64,000 nt of DNA, from assembly GCA_007753675.1 (NCBI GenBank), contig CP036432.1, positions 8,992,233 to 9,056,232 of the forward strand, written 5' to 3'. The notes beneath the pieces were generated by a model. It made no database searches. It saw only the letters and a program-made list of their open reading frames with translations, and was not told the origin of the DNA. This document shows, piece by piece, positions 25,619 through 34,196 of this stretch; the first letter of the stretch is position 1; each line of letters opens with the position of its first letter. The stretch is from Stieleria magnilauensis. Its GTDB lineage: Bacteria; Planctomycetota; Planctomycetia; Pirellulales; Pirellulaceae. A program made the translations under genes and the position numbers.

Positions 25619-28015
25619 CTACTCCTTCAGCCCGCTCAGGTCCCAGACGCGGATGGTTCCGTCGCGGCCACTGGTGGCGATCTGGTGTGTGACCGGCTCC
25701 AGGGAAACGTTATGGACGGAGGATTCGTGTCCGGACAGCGTGGTCACCAGTTCGCCGCTGGCCAAGTCCCAAATGCGGCACTTTCCGTCTTGGCTGGCGA
25801 CGACGGCATGCGTTCCATCGCCGCAAAAGGCGACGCTCCAATTGTCACCGCTGCTGCCGACCAACTGACGGTCTTCCAACCCCGTCGCCGTGTCCCAAAT
25901 GTGAATGGTCTTTCCCCAACCGACGGTTGCCAATTGCGTTCCCGTCGGTGCAAATTTGACGTGGTAGATCGGACCTTCGTGACCGAGCAGCGTCTGCCGC
26001 GTCTCCAGTGTTTCGGCATCCCAAATCCGCACGATCTTGTCACTGCCGACCGATGCGATCAACCGTCCGTCGGGTGACCAATCGACACTATAGATCGATC
26101 CCGGCTGTGTCACGCTGGCCAGCGGACGCCCCGAATCGATGTCCCAGGTGTGGATCACGCCATCGTGATCACCGGCGACGATCCGTCGGCCGTCGGGTGA
26201 AAATGCGATCTTGCGGACCGCGCTGTGGGCGTCCCATTCCTGCAACAATTCCAACGACTCCGAATCCCAGATCTTGACCATGCCGTCGTTCCCGCTGGTC
26301 GCGACGATGTCCTTGGTCGGGTGATACTGAATCATCCAGACGATGCCACGATGGGCGTCGAAACTTCGCAACACCTTTTGCTGTTTGACGTCCCACAATC
26401 GCACGCTGCCGTCTTCGATCGCGGCGACCACCTTTTCACCACTCGGATCAAAGTCCACCGCCCAGACCGTTCCCGGGTTGCCCGCCAAAACGGTCGACGG
26501 AAAAACCGGACCGGCATCGACTTGAGCGACCGCGGCCGGTTCACCACGCGTCGCCAGAAAGATCACGGCGGCAGACAAGCTGGCGATCCCGATCAATCCC
26601 GCGGCCCAAGCGGCGCGAAGTGTGTTGCGGGAAACGAGCCGATGCGAACCGCTGCGGCGCAGTTTCTTCGACGTGTTCGCAACCGCCGGGACCTGCAGCG
26701 GTGAAATCGGGCCATAACTGGTCACGATTTCGGCCAAGGTCTCGGCGACAAAGGCTGCCGACTCGGGCCGCCGCGCGGGGTTCTTGTCCATCAGTGCCAT
26801 CGTCAGTTCGGACAATGGCAAGGGAATCTTGGAATCCAACTTCACCGGCGGCGTCGGCGTCTCGTCCATGATGCGTTTCATCACACCGACGATCGACGGG
26901 GCTTCAAACGGCGACACGCCGGTCAACATTTCGTAGAGCACCGCACCGAGCGAGAACAGATCACTCTTTTCGTCCGCGGTCGCGCCGGTGGCTTGCTCGG
27001 GTGACATGTACAGCGGCGTTCCGGTGACCATCCCGGTTTTGGTCAGGCGGACATCATCGGTCGCGCGGGCCAAACCGAAATCCGTCAACTTGACGCGTTC
27101 GGTTCCCGATTCGATCAAGATATTCGCCGGCTTGATGTCACGATGCACCATGTCGCGTCCGTGCGCGGCCGACAGCCCCGCGGCGATCTGCATCGCGATC
27201 CGAGCAGCCTCACTCGGCGGCATCGGTTTCTCCTCTTGCAGTCGTTTTTCCAGCGTCACACCTTCGATGTACTGCATCACCAGGAACGCGACTTCGCCTT
27301 GATCCTCGCGCGCCACTTGATGCATCGCCACCACGTGTTCATGGGAAATCGCCGCCGCGGCGCGGCCTTCGCGACAAAAACGTTGACGAGCCACGTCGTT
27401 CTTGGCGTACTCGGGATTGAGCACCTTGATCGCGACGTTGCGTTGCAAGTGGGTGTCAAAGGCTTCCAACACGATCCCCATGCCGCCCCGACCGATCACT
27501 CGTGAAACTTCAAAGTGGTGCAGACGCCCGATGTAGGCGGGGTCGTCGGACTTTTTCAGAAACGGCAGCGCGACGGGGGTGGCCGCTTCGATCGTCGGCG
27601 TCAAATCCGGATCCGATGCCGCCGGGGACTGATCCGATGGGCCGGCTGAGCTCGATGGGCCGCTCGTGTTCGATTCGCCGCCCTCGCTAGCGGGCAGGTG
27701 CGTGACGCTGGCGTCCACGTTCGGCGTGTCCTGACCGTGAACGCTGCCCGACACCGCGGCGACGGCTTTCCAATAGGCAGAATCGCTCGGCGGCAGCGCC
27801 CCGACCGCTTGCCCGACGAGATCCTCGATCGGCACGTCCTTGGAGCCGGCACCTTCCAGGATCGCAGTGCCTGAAATCGCGACCGATTCGAGGACACTTT
27901 GGCAACGCGTGCAGCCCCCGATGTGCTCGGTTGCACCACTTGCTTCCGCCTCCGGCAACGAACCACCGACCAACGCTTTCAATTGCGTCTTGGTCGGGCA
28001 CGCTGAAACAGTCAT
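25619..28015 (-). CDS. Transmembrane Ser/Thr protein kinase with N-terminal zinc-binding-like motif and C-terminal WD40 propeller
   Basis: 798 residues; the ATG overlaps the sigma-factor stop as ATGA, fixing the start. Residues 1-45 carry HIGGCTRCQ, an H-x3-C-x2-C motif like that of zinc anti-sigma factors. The Hanks-type kinase spans ~164-435: glycine loop IGRGGMG, Lys197 in VAIKVLN, HRDIKPAN, DFG at 312 and SPEQ in the activation segment; all key residues are present. One TM helix follows at ~468-488 (AAWAAGLIGIASLSAAVIFL). The rest is a seven-bladed WD40 propeller with repeats such as VWAVDFDPSG and IRVWDLSG. The kinase is thus cytoplasmic and the propeller extracytoplasmic. It likely senses or scaffolds something outside and signals to its sigma factor. 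Confidence 0.93.
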   Translation of the reverse strand: MTVSACPTKTQLKALVGGSLPEAEASGATEHIGGCTRCQSVLESVAISGTAILEGAGSKDVPIEDLVGQAVGALPPSDSAYWKAVAAVSGSVHGQDTPNVDASVTHLPASEGGESNTSGPSSSAGPSDQSPAASDPDLTPTIEAATPVALPFLKKSDDPAYIGRLHHFEVSRVIGRGGMGIVLEAFDTHLQRNVAIKVLNPEYAKNDVARQRFCREGRAAAAISHEHVVAMHQVAREDQGEVAFLVMQYIEGVTLEKRLQEEKPMPPSEAARIAMQIAAGLSAAHGRDMVHRDIKPANILIESGTERVKLTDFGLARATDDVRLTKTGMVTGTPLYMSPEQATGATADEKSDLFSLGAVLYEMLTGVSPFEAPSIVGVMKRIMDETPTPPVKLDSKIPLPLSELTMALMDKNPARRPESAAFVAETLAEIVTSYGPISPLQVPAVANTSKKLRRSGSHRLVSRNTLRAAWAAGLIGIASLSAAVIFLATRGEPAAVAQVDAGPVFPSTVLAGNPGTVWAVDFDPSGEKVVAAIEDGSVRLWDVKQQKVLRSFDAHRGIVWMIQYHPTKDIVATSGNDGMVKIWDSESLELLQEWDAHSAVRKIAFSPDGRRIVAGDHDGVIHTWDIDSGRPLASVTQPGSIYSVDWSPDGRLIASVGSDKIVRIWDAETLETRQTLLGHEGPIYHVKFAPTGTQLATVGWGKTIHIWDTATGLEDRQLVGSSGDNWSVAFCGDGTHAVVASQDGKCRIWDLASGELVTTLSGHESSVHNVSLEPVTHQIATSGRDGTIRVWDLSGLKE

Positions 28016-28620
28016 TGCGTTTCCTCTTCTTGTTCCAGTCGCTGGATCTCGGCACGGAGCCGCGCGGTCACGCGACTTTTGGCGACGTAGATCGCGCCGG
28101 TGCTCATTGACAATTCCTTCGCCGCCTCGGCAGCCGAACGGCCTTCGACCGCCGTGATCCGAAAGGCAGACCAAGTTTTGGGATCCGAATTTTCTTCGAC
28201 GGTTTTCATTGCGATCGCAGCAAGTGAACGAAGGTGTTCCAATTCCCACTGCTCGCTGAGTTCATTTCGGTCGTCAGCAGCTTGGGATAACAATTCCAAT
28301 TGAGCCGTATCATTTCCCGACGGTCCGGCTTTTTTTCGCTTTTCAAAATAGGTGTACAGCCGGTTCCGGGTGATCGTGAACAACCACGAGCGAAAGCCGC
28401 CTTTTTCCTTGTCGTACTCCAACCGCCCGATCGCCGAACCGACCCGCCGAAAGACGTCTTGCACGATGTCTGCCGCGTCGGCGTCTTGCAGCCCCCGGCT
28501 GCGGACGAATCGGTAGAGCATCGGGCCATAGTCACGCAAAAAATCGCTCCATGCCTCGTGATCGTTGGCGTCGCGAAGCCTCAAAAGGAGCGTCGCTCGC
28601 GTCACAGGAGATTCGCTCAC
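28012..28620 (-). CDS. ECF-type RNA polymerase sigma factor
   Basis: 202 residues from GTG, preceded by AGACAGG; an upstream ATG would add 27 residues of non-sigma-like sequence. Region 2: WSDFLRDYGPMLYRFVRSRG, DADAADIVQDVFRRV and GGFRSWLFTITRNRLYTYFEK. Region 4 helix-turn-helix: FRITAVEGRSAAEAAKELSMS and IYVAKSRVTARLRAEI. The linker of ~45 residues is long. Overlap with the kinase gene implies coupled translation and a regulatory partnership, a recurrent planctomycete arrangement. The -35/-10 target is not deducible here. Confidence 0.93.
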   Translation of the reverse strand: MSESPVTRATLLLRLRDANDHEAWSDFLRDYGPMLYRFVRSRGLQDADAADIVQDVFRRVGSAIGRLEYDKEKGGFRSWLFTITRNRLYTYFEKRKKAGPSGNDTAQLELLSQAADDRNELSEQWELEHLRSLAAIAMKTVEENSDPKTWSAFRITAVEGRSAAEAAKELSMSTGAIYVAKSRVTARLRAEIQRLEQEEETQ

Positions 28621-28977
28621 CCTGTCTGTCTCAATTTTGAAGTTCGGTCCACTCGGCCACCGGCAGTGACGGCGCAAAAAACCAAGCGTGCGATTGTGCA
28701 AGACAGTATAGCGACCGAACCGACGCTCACAGTCGGCACGTTCCTCCGCAAGAACTACCTGGCCGAGATCGCTGTCTTACAACCGCCGGTTTGGAATTCG
28801 CGTCTTTTGGGATTCTTCGCCTCCCTCCCGACCCGAACATCCCACCCCACCGCCCCCCCCGTTTAGAATCCGTTGCGGAAGCCCCCGCGGGAATTCGCGT
28901 CCTGCCGGGTAATCCGATTAGTTTCACCACATCGCCCCACTCCTGTTTCTCAATCAGCGATCCTCGCAACCACGCCC
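28621..28977. promoter_or_regulatory. Divergent promoter region between ECF sigma and GAF-HlyD genes
   Basis: About 355 bp separate the start of the sigma-factor gene from the proposed start of the GAF-HlyD gene. Promoters for both must lie here unless the right-hand gene starts at an upstream TTG (28873). I see no clear -35/-10 pair or perfect palindrome. The run CCCCACCGCCCCCCCC near 28847 is strongly C-biased. Confidence 0.4.
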
Positions 28978-31182
28978 GTGCCGAGTTCTACGAAATCATC
29001 TGACGACGCCGCGGAGCCGAACGCCCCCCACGACGAATGGCAACCGGCGCACCCGACGCCGTCCGACGCCGTCGGTGATCGAGGGCTGGAACTGCATGAT
29101 TCAGCGGATCCGATTTCGACGACCGTTCTGGCCATCGCCGCTCAGTCATCCAGTCCGACTGAATTCCTGGAACAGATCGCCGACCGCTGGCTGACAGCGT
29201 TTCGGGCGGACGTTGTCGCGGTCACGCACCCCAACTGGCCCGCGGCGATGATGCTGGCGTCCGACGCGGAGCTGACTCGGCGGCTGGACGCCGATCGCAT
29301 CGGCAACCTGCTGGCTGCTTCCACCTCGGCCGCGACCGCTTGCGATCTGCCGCTGCAGCCCGCGTCTGACTCGCCGCTTTCCGAATCTCTCTCTCGGGCG
29401 CTCGAATCGTCCGGACCTGATTCGGGAAATCAAGCTCGCGGGTTGCACGTTCGTTTGATGGACGGACGCAACCCCTGCGCCGTGTTGCTGATTTACGCCG
29501 ATCGCCGTGTCCCCGACGTCGCCGCTCAAATTCGTCAGTTACGGCGGTTGGCCGAATTCGCCGACTGCTGCCGGATCGCACTTCACAGCTACCGCGACGA
29601 TCACGCCAAGCAACCGCTGCCGATGCCCGGCGACGCCGCCGGTGGCGAGCGTGCGTTGCGTCATTTCCACCGCGATTTGGATGTCACCGGAACCGCCTTT
29701 CGGATCGCCAACGAAACCCGACGAGTGCTGGCGCTCGATCGCGTCACGGTCCTGATCGCCAAGGGGAGCCGGCTGCGCGTCGAATCGGTCAGCGGCGTTG
29801 CCGTTGTGGATCGACGGGCCAACGCGATCACCGCCGCGGAGACGCTTGCGCAGCGGGCGCTGGTCCTGGGGCGGCCGATCAAGCTGCCTTCGCCAGACCC
29901 ACTGCCGCCACAACTGGCCGATCCGCTTGATCACTATCTGGAAGAAACAGACGTCGCGTCGGTATGGGTCATGCCGCTGTATCAGCCCCGCTCGTCCAAG
30001 ACAGCACACGACCATCGAAATCGATCATCCGCCACCGACCTTGCCGAAACTTCACGCGCCGAGTTCACCGACGACCTCTCCAGTGACGCCGAACCGATCG
30101 GCGTGCTGTTGCTGGAATCGTTTTCCGAAGACGCCGAAGTCGAACCCACTGCCGCGATGCGTGAAATCGCTGCCGAAGCCGCGATCGCGTTGGCGAACTC
30201 TCGCGAGCACCATCGCATCTTCGGCTTACGCGTCCTGAAAACCCTCGGCGACTGGTTCGGTGGACGTCGTCTGCCGTACACCACGCTCGGCTTGATAGCG
30301 ACGGTCCTGTTGCTGATCGCGGCAACGGTGATCCAAGTCGATCACAAGATCATTGCGACGGGATTCGCCGAACCGTCGGGACAGCAAAACGTCTTCGCAC
30401 GTACCGATGGCGTCGTCAAAGAAATCTTGGTCCGCGACGGCCAACCGGTTGCAAAGGGTGACGTGTTGATGCGTCTGGAAAACGCCGACTTGGAATCCAC
30501 CGCCGAATCTCTGTCGGGGGAACTCCAAACGACCGCGCAACGCCTGACATCGATCCGATCGATGCTGTTGGATCCGGCCACGGATTCAAAACAGTCGGGT
30601 CGGATGGGGATCGAACAACGCCAACTGCAAAGCGAGCTGAACAATCTGCAGAGCCAGCTGGATCTTGTTCGCAGCCAACTTGCCGAACTGCAGATCACCG
30701 CTCCGATCGATGGCGTGGTGTCGGCGTGGCAACTCAAACGCAAACTGTCCGACCGGCCGGTCGCCCGCGGCAATCATCTGCTGAGCATCGTTCGTACCGA
30801 TGGCCCGTGGCAGCTGCGGCTCGAAATCCCTGACAAAGACGCCGCCGAAATCCTTCGCGCGTCGACCGCCCACGATGCACTAAAAGTCGAATTCGCCGCC
30901 GCGTCCCATCCCGAATCAACCTTCGTCGCCACACTCCAGTCCGTCTCCACCGCGGCTAGACGAAACGCACAGGGCGCGACCGTCATCGACGCCATCGCGA
31001 CGGTCGATCGCCCCGTCGACGCCGATCGTCGATTTGGGATGCAAACGTTTGCCTCCGCCGATGCGCACAACGGTGTCGAAGCGACGGCCAAGATCCTCTG
31101 TGGGCGACGCTCGCTGCTGGGCAGCTGGTTCGGGGACGTCACCGATTTCGTCCATCGCAACCTTCTCTTTTACGTGCGATGA
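28978..31182 (+). CDS. GAF-domain / HlyD-type membrane fusion protein
   Basis: 734 residues if the GTG is used; the frame is open to a TTG 105 bp earlier. Residues ~60-220 resemble a divergent GAF-like region and ~230-405 a clearer one (FRIANETRRVLALDRVTVLI ... PIGVLLLESF ... ALANSREH). One TM helix at ~434-454 (TLGLIATVLLLIAATVIQV) is followed by an HlyD adaptor part. That consists of a split biotinyl-lipoyl domain (ARTDGVVKEILVRDGQPVAKGDVLM and LQITAPIDGVVSAW), a long coiled-coil hairpin between them (QRQLQSELNNLQSQLDLVRSQ) and a beta-barrel (GPWQLRLEIPDKDA). So a cytoplasmic sensor region is fused to a periplasmic adaptor. The next gene starts 10 bp downstream and also has an HlyD part; the two proteins probably act together. 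Confidence 0.8.
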   Translation: MPSSTKSSDDAAEPNAPHDEWQPAHPTPSDAVGDRGLELHDSADPISTTVLAIAAQSSSPTEFLEQIADRWLTAFRADVVAVTHPNWPAAMMLASDAELTRRLDADRIGNLLAASTSAATACDLPLQPASDSPLSESLSRALESSGPDSGNQARGLHVRLMDGRNPCAVLLIYADRRVPDVAAQIRQLRRLAEFADCCRIALHSYRDDHAKQPLPMPGDAAGGERALRHFHRDLDVTGTAFRIANETRRVLALDRVTVLIAKGSRLRVESVSGVAVVDRRANAITAAETLAQRALVLGRPIKLPSPDPLPPQLADPLDHYLEETDVASVWVMPLYQPRSSKTAHDHRNRSSATDLAETSRAEFTDDLSSDAEPIGVLLLESFSEDAEVEPTAAMREIAAEAAIALANSREHHRIFGLRVLKTLGDWFGGRRLPYTTLGLIATVLLLIAATVIQVDHKIIATGFAEPSGQQNVFARTDGVVKEILVRDGQPVAKGDVLMRLENADLESTAESLSGELQTTAQRLTSIRSMLLDPATDSKQSGRMGIEQRQLQSELNNLQSQLDLVRSQLAELQITAPIDGVVSAWQLKRKLSDRPVARGNHLLSIVRTDGPWQLRLEIPDKDAAEILRASTAHDALKVEFAAASHPESTFVATLQSVSTAARRNAQGATVIDAIATVDRPVDADRRFGMQTFASADAHNGVEATAKILCGRRSLLGSWFGDVTDFVHRNLLFYVR

Positions 31183-31192
31183 CACCGATACG

Positions 31193-33439
31193 ATGACGCT
31201 GACGCCGCTTCGTCACCACCGATCGCAAAGCTCCGCGAAATCACCGATCGGTTTGCGCAAACGCCCGGATCTGGTGTTCGTCAAAACCGAGCACAAACAT
31301 GATTCCGCGGTCGTCGTCAAAGATCCGATTGCGATGAAGTATCACCGCATGCGCGACGACGAATGGTTCGTGCTCCAGCGGCTCCGTCCGGGTGTTTCAC
31401 TGGAATCTCTTCGTGACCAATACCAGGCACGCTTTCGCCCGGCCAAGGTCACGCTGTCACAATTAAACGATCTGCTGTTTCGACTTCATCGACTCGGGTT
31501 GACCGTTTCGGACAGGGCAGGGCAGGGCGATCGATTGCTGGAAAAACGACAGTCTGATCGACGACGACGCATCACCCAACAATTCTCAAGCATTCTGTTC
31601 CTACGGTTTCCGGGGGTCGACCCCGAACCGCTGCTAAAACGTCTCTATCCCCTGGTCCGACCGCTGCTGAGCGGCGCGGGCTTGGCGGCGATGTCACTCG
31701 TTGCGATCACGGCGATTCTGACGCTGGCTGCCAACTGGGATCGTTTCGCGGCCGAGTTCCCTGCCGTGCAACAGTGGTTCCAACTGCGTTCCGTTTTCAC
31801 CCTGGCCATCGTCCTCGGTGTCACCAAAGTGCTGCACGAACTCGGGCACGCGTTGGTCTGTAAACGTTTCGGCGGGGAGTGCCATCAGATCGGTCCGATG
31901 CTGCTGGTGTTTACCCCCGCGCTCTATTGTGACACGTCGGATTCGTGGATGTTGCCCAACCGGTTCGCGCGTGCGGCAGTCGGGCTGGCCGGCATCGGCA
32001 CCGAAGTCCTCTTGGCATCGATCGCGACGCTCCTCTGGGCATCCACGGGGCCGACGTTGATTCATTCGCTGGCCATGAATGTGATGGTCGTTTGCAGCGT
32101 CAGCACGGTCTTGTTTAACGCCAATCCGCTACTGCGCTACGACGGTTATTATGTGTTGTCCGACCTCTGCGATGTACCCAACCTGGGCCAGAAGTCGCGT
32201 GAACTGACGTCGCGATTGGCAGCACGCGTGATGTTTGGCGTCGCGGCCCCAGACGACGAACCGATCAGCCGCGGAGAACGGTTTGGGTTGATCGTTTACG
32301 CCGTGATGGCGACCGTGTATCGCTGGGCACTCACGCTACTGATCTTGTGGTTTCTGATGTTGATGCTGCGTCCGTACCGATTGGAATCGATCGGCATCTT
32401 GCTGTGCATCGTCGCCGCCGGCGGGTTGCTCGTGTCCAGTTTCCGTGGCCCCTTTTTGTTACTCCGCCACCCTGGCAAAAGGAGACAGATCCGCATGACT
32501 CAATTGATCCGTTCCGGCTTAGTGATCGCGACATTGCTGTTCCTGGCCAGCATTCCGTTTCCGTCCGGCGAATCGGCCGACGGTCGCATCGTGCCTCGTG
32601 AAGAGACGTCGATCTACATTGCCACCGGCGGTCATCTGGATGACTTGGTCGTCTCGGCCGGCATGTCGGTGGACCAAGGCGATCTGATCGCGACGCTGTC
32701 CAACCCCGAAGTCGTTCATCAATTTTCGAAAACCGAAGCGCGGGTGAAGTCCCAACGCGAACTGGTCCAAACGTTGAAATCCAGCCGCCTGAAACTTCCC
32801 GACGCCGCCAATGAATTGCCGGTGGCCGAAGCCGTGCTCGTCGAACTGGAACAGCAACTCGAAACACATCGGCGACGGCGTGAGGCACTGAAGATTCGCG
32901 CGCCGGCGACGGGACGGTTGATCGCACCGCCGCGACGTCCACTGACCACGGATCCCGCTTCAGGCCAAGCGACAGATTTGACGCTGACCCGATGGAGCGG
33001 CGATCCGACGGAGTTCCGCAACCGCGGGTGTTTTGTCGAACCCGGCACCGAATTGTTCACCGTGGTCGGCGCCGACCGCTGGGATGCCGAACTCGTGGTC
33101 TCCGCGTCCCAAGTCCAACGCATCAAGGTTTCCAACGCGGTCAAGTTGGTCTTGGAATCAGACCCCGCGCATCCGCTGACCGGGACCGTCGCCGAGATCT
33201 CCTCGAAACAGTGGACCGTCGACGACAACCGACAACGACGCGACGACGAACAGGCAACACGGAGAGAGACGCCGGATGAAACATCGTACGTGGTCCGTGT
33301 CGAACTCGACCTGACCGATTTCGCCGCCCGAGATGCCGTGGTCACGGGAACCGACGTCTCGGCACGCATCACTGCCGAACCGATTTCGGTTTTGGGTAGA
33401 ACCGTCAGATTCTTAACCCGGCTGCTGCGGTTTCGCTAA
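31193..33439 (+). CDS. PqqD-like / site-2-protease (M50) / HlyD fusion membrane protein
   Basis: 748 residues. Residues ~20-115 look like a PqqD-type winged-helix region (DLVFVKTEHKHDSAVVVKDP, then FVLQRLRPGVSLESL). The membrane part has zinc-protease motifs: HELGHALVCKRFGG with H215-E-x-x-H219 inside a helix, and NPLLRYDGYYVLSDL near residue 309 (the N-P-x(n)-D-G element). Six or seven TM helices surround them. A last helix (GLVIATLLFLASIPF, ~445) leads to an extracytoplasmic HlyD-like part with a lipoyl half-motif IYIATGGHLDDLVVSAGMSVDQGDLI, a coiled coil and KIRAPATGRLIAP. Similar M50 proteins with adaptor domains are known near export genes, but no ABC or outer-membrane component is adjacent here. 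The start ATG is 10 bp after the upstream stop. Confidence 0.82.
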   Translation: MTLTPLRHHRSQSSAKSPIGLRKRPDLVFVKTEHKHDSAVVVKDPIAMKYHRMRDDEWFVLQRLRPGVSLESLRDQYQARFRPAKVTLSQLNDLLFRLHRLGLTVSDRAGQGDRLLEKRQSDRRRRITQQFSSILFLRFPGVDPEPLLKRLYPLVRPLLSGAGLAAMSLVAITAILTLAANWDRFAAEFPAVQQWFQLRSVFTLAIVLGVTKVLHELGHALVCKRFGGECHQIGPMLLVFTPALYCDTSDSWMLPNRFARAAVGLAGIGTEVLLASIATLLWASTGPTLIHSLAMNVMVVCSVSTVLFNANPLLRYDGYYVLSDLCDVPNLGQKSRELTSRLAARVMFGVAAPDDEPISRGERFGLIVYAVMATVYRWALTLLILWFLMLMLRPYRLESIGILLCIVAAGGLLVSSFRGPFLLLRHPGKRRQIRMTQLIRSGLVIATLLFLASIPFPSGESADGRIVPREETSIYIATGGHLDDLVVSAGMSVDQGDLIATLSNPEVVHQFSKTEARVKSQRELVQTLKSSRLKLPDAANELPVAEAVLVELEQQLETHRRRREALKIRAPATGRLIAPPRRPLTTDPASGQATDLTLTRWSGDPTEFRNRGCFVEPGTELFTVVGADRWDAELVVSASQVQRIKVSNAVKLVLESDPAHPLTGTVAEISSKQWTVDDNRQRRDDEQATRRETPDETSYVVRVELDLTDFAARDAVVTGTDVSARITAEPISVLGRTVRFLTRLLRFR

Positions 33440-33464
33440 GACTTCAGCGGGAAGCGTGACGGCT

Positions 33465-33583
33465 TGTTGATTTAATCAGCCGTTTGGCGCGGGCCTACGG
33501 GCGCCGGCGAGTATTCGACATGATGAATGCCCGTACGCTTGCGCGAAACGGCTGATCCCACGTGTGATCGGATTAAATCAACA
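33465..33583. repeat. ~119-bp palindromic element
   Basis: Outer perfect arms TGTTGATTTAATC (33465-33477) and GATTAAATCAACA (33571-33583). Next to the left outer arm, AGCCGTTTGGCGCGGGCC and on to 33502 pairs imperfectly with 33529-33553 (GCCCGTACGCTTGCGCGAAA). A 26-base central loop remains. A right-arm-only relative lies at 35645-35717. Size and shape fit a miniature palindromic element; no target-site duplication was identified. Confidence 0.8.
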
Positions 33584-33761
33584 GGCCGGTGAGCGAGCGG
33601 CGCCTGCAAAACAGTACGAAGCTGTATCGAACGGAAATAACCGCAAGGTAATGGATGACGTGAAGAAGGTGGTGACTCGTCGGCATCTAGACACACAAGA
33701 TCATTTGTCATCGAACGACGAGGGGGAGTGACCGTCCGGTCGATGAAACCAGAGCAATGAA
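33584..33761. other. Intergenic, nothing recognised
   Basis: About 180 bp after the palindromic element without a supported gene or structured element; it separates the plus-strand S2P gene from the minus-strand pseudogene. Confidence 0.35.
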
Positions 33762-34159
33762 TCAGCCTGACCGAAGGCGTTCTATTTGTTGTACCAAATC
33801 AATGTCGACGGCCGCCTCCAACCGGTTTGCAGCTGCGAGGCAGTACTGCCAATCGAGCTGTTTCGCATGGATTTCGACGATGCCCTCTACATCATCCAGA
33901 TCTCTTGGGCGCCCAGCCAGGATCTTCAACACAACCAAATCCTCTGGAGTCGCTACAAAAATCTCGCAACCTCCGAAGATCATCGGATCGGCCCGCTCAA
34001 CGATTTCTTTCTCAAAACCAGAAAGACCGACCGCCAAAATGCCTCCTCCAGGCTACAAAGTAAGATGAGGTCCAGACCTTCCGTTGCTCGAATTCGTCCC
34101 CTAATCGAAGCAGCAACGGCTGCTTCCAAGCCGTGGGTGATCTTCGCATCGGTCCCATT
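33762..34159 (-). pseudogene. Decayed nucleotidyltransferase-like gene (AbiEii/DUF1814-like)
   Basis: The intact 3' part (91 residues, 33762-34037) contains EIFVATPEDLVVLKILAGRP and RDLDDVEGIV, typical of the second half of small nucleotidyltransferase-fold proteins whose N-terminus carries the metal-binding DxD strand. In another frame just upstream, codons up to about 34159 read KITHGLEAAVAASIRGRI, then RATEGLDLIL. This resembles the GRPRATxDLDLL motif, with the first acidic position changed to glycine. The two halves are out of frame, and the ~60 residues normally between them are missing, so an internal deletion plus frameshift is inferred. Alternatively the 3' piece alone is expressed from a TTG. 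Confidence 0.55.
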
Positions 34160-34196
34160 TACCGGCGTTCTGATTCGCGGGCGTGAACAATCGAAC

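Noticed and set aside
28016-28249. 78-residue N-terminal extension of the kinase
   Set aside because: It overlaps the sigma-factor gene out of phase and is Arg-rich; the ATGA start is preferred.
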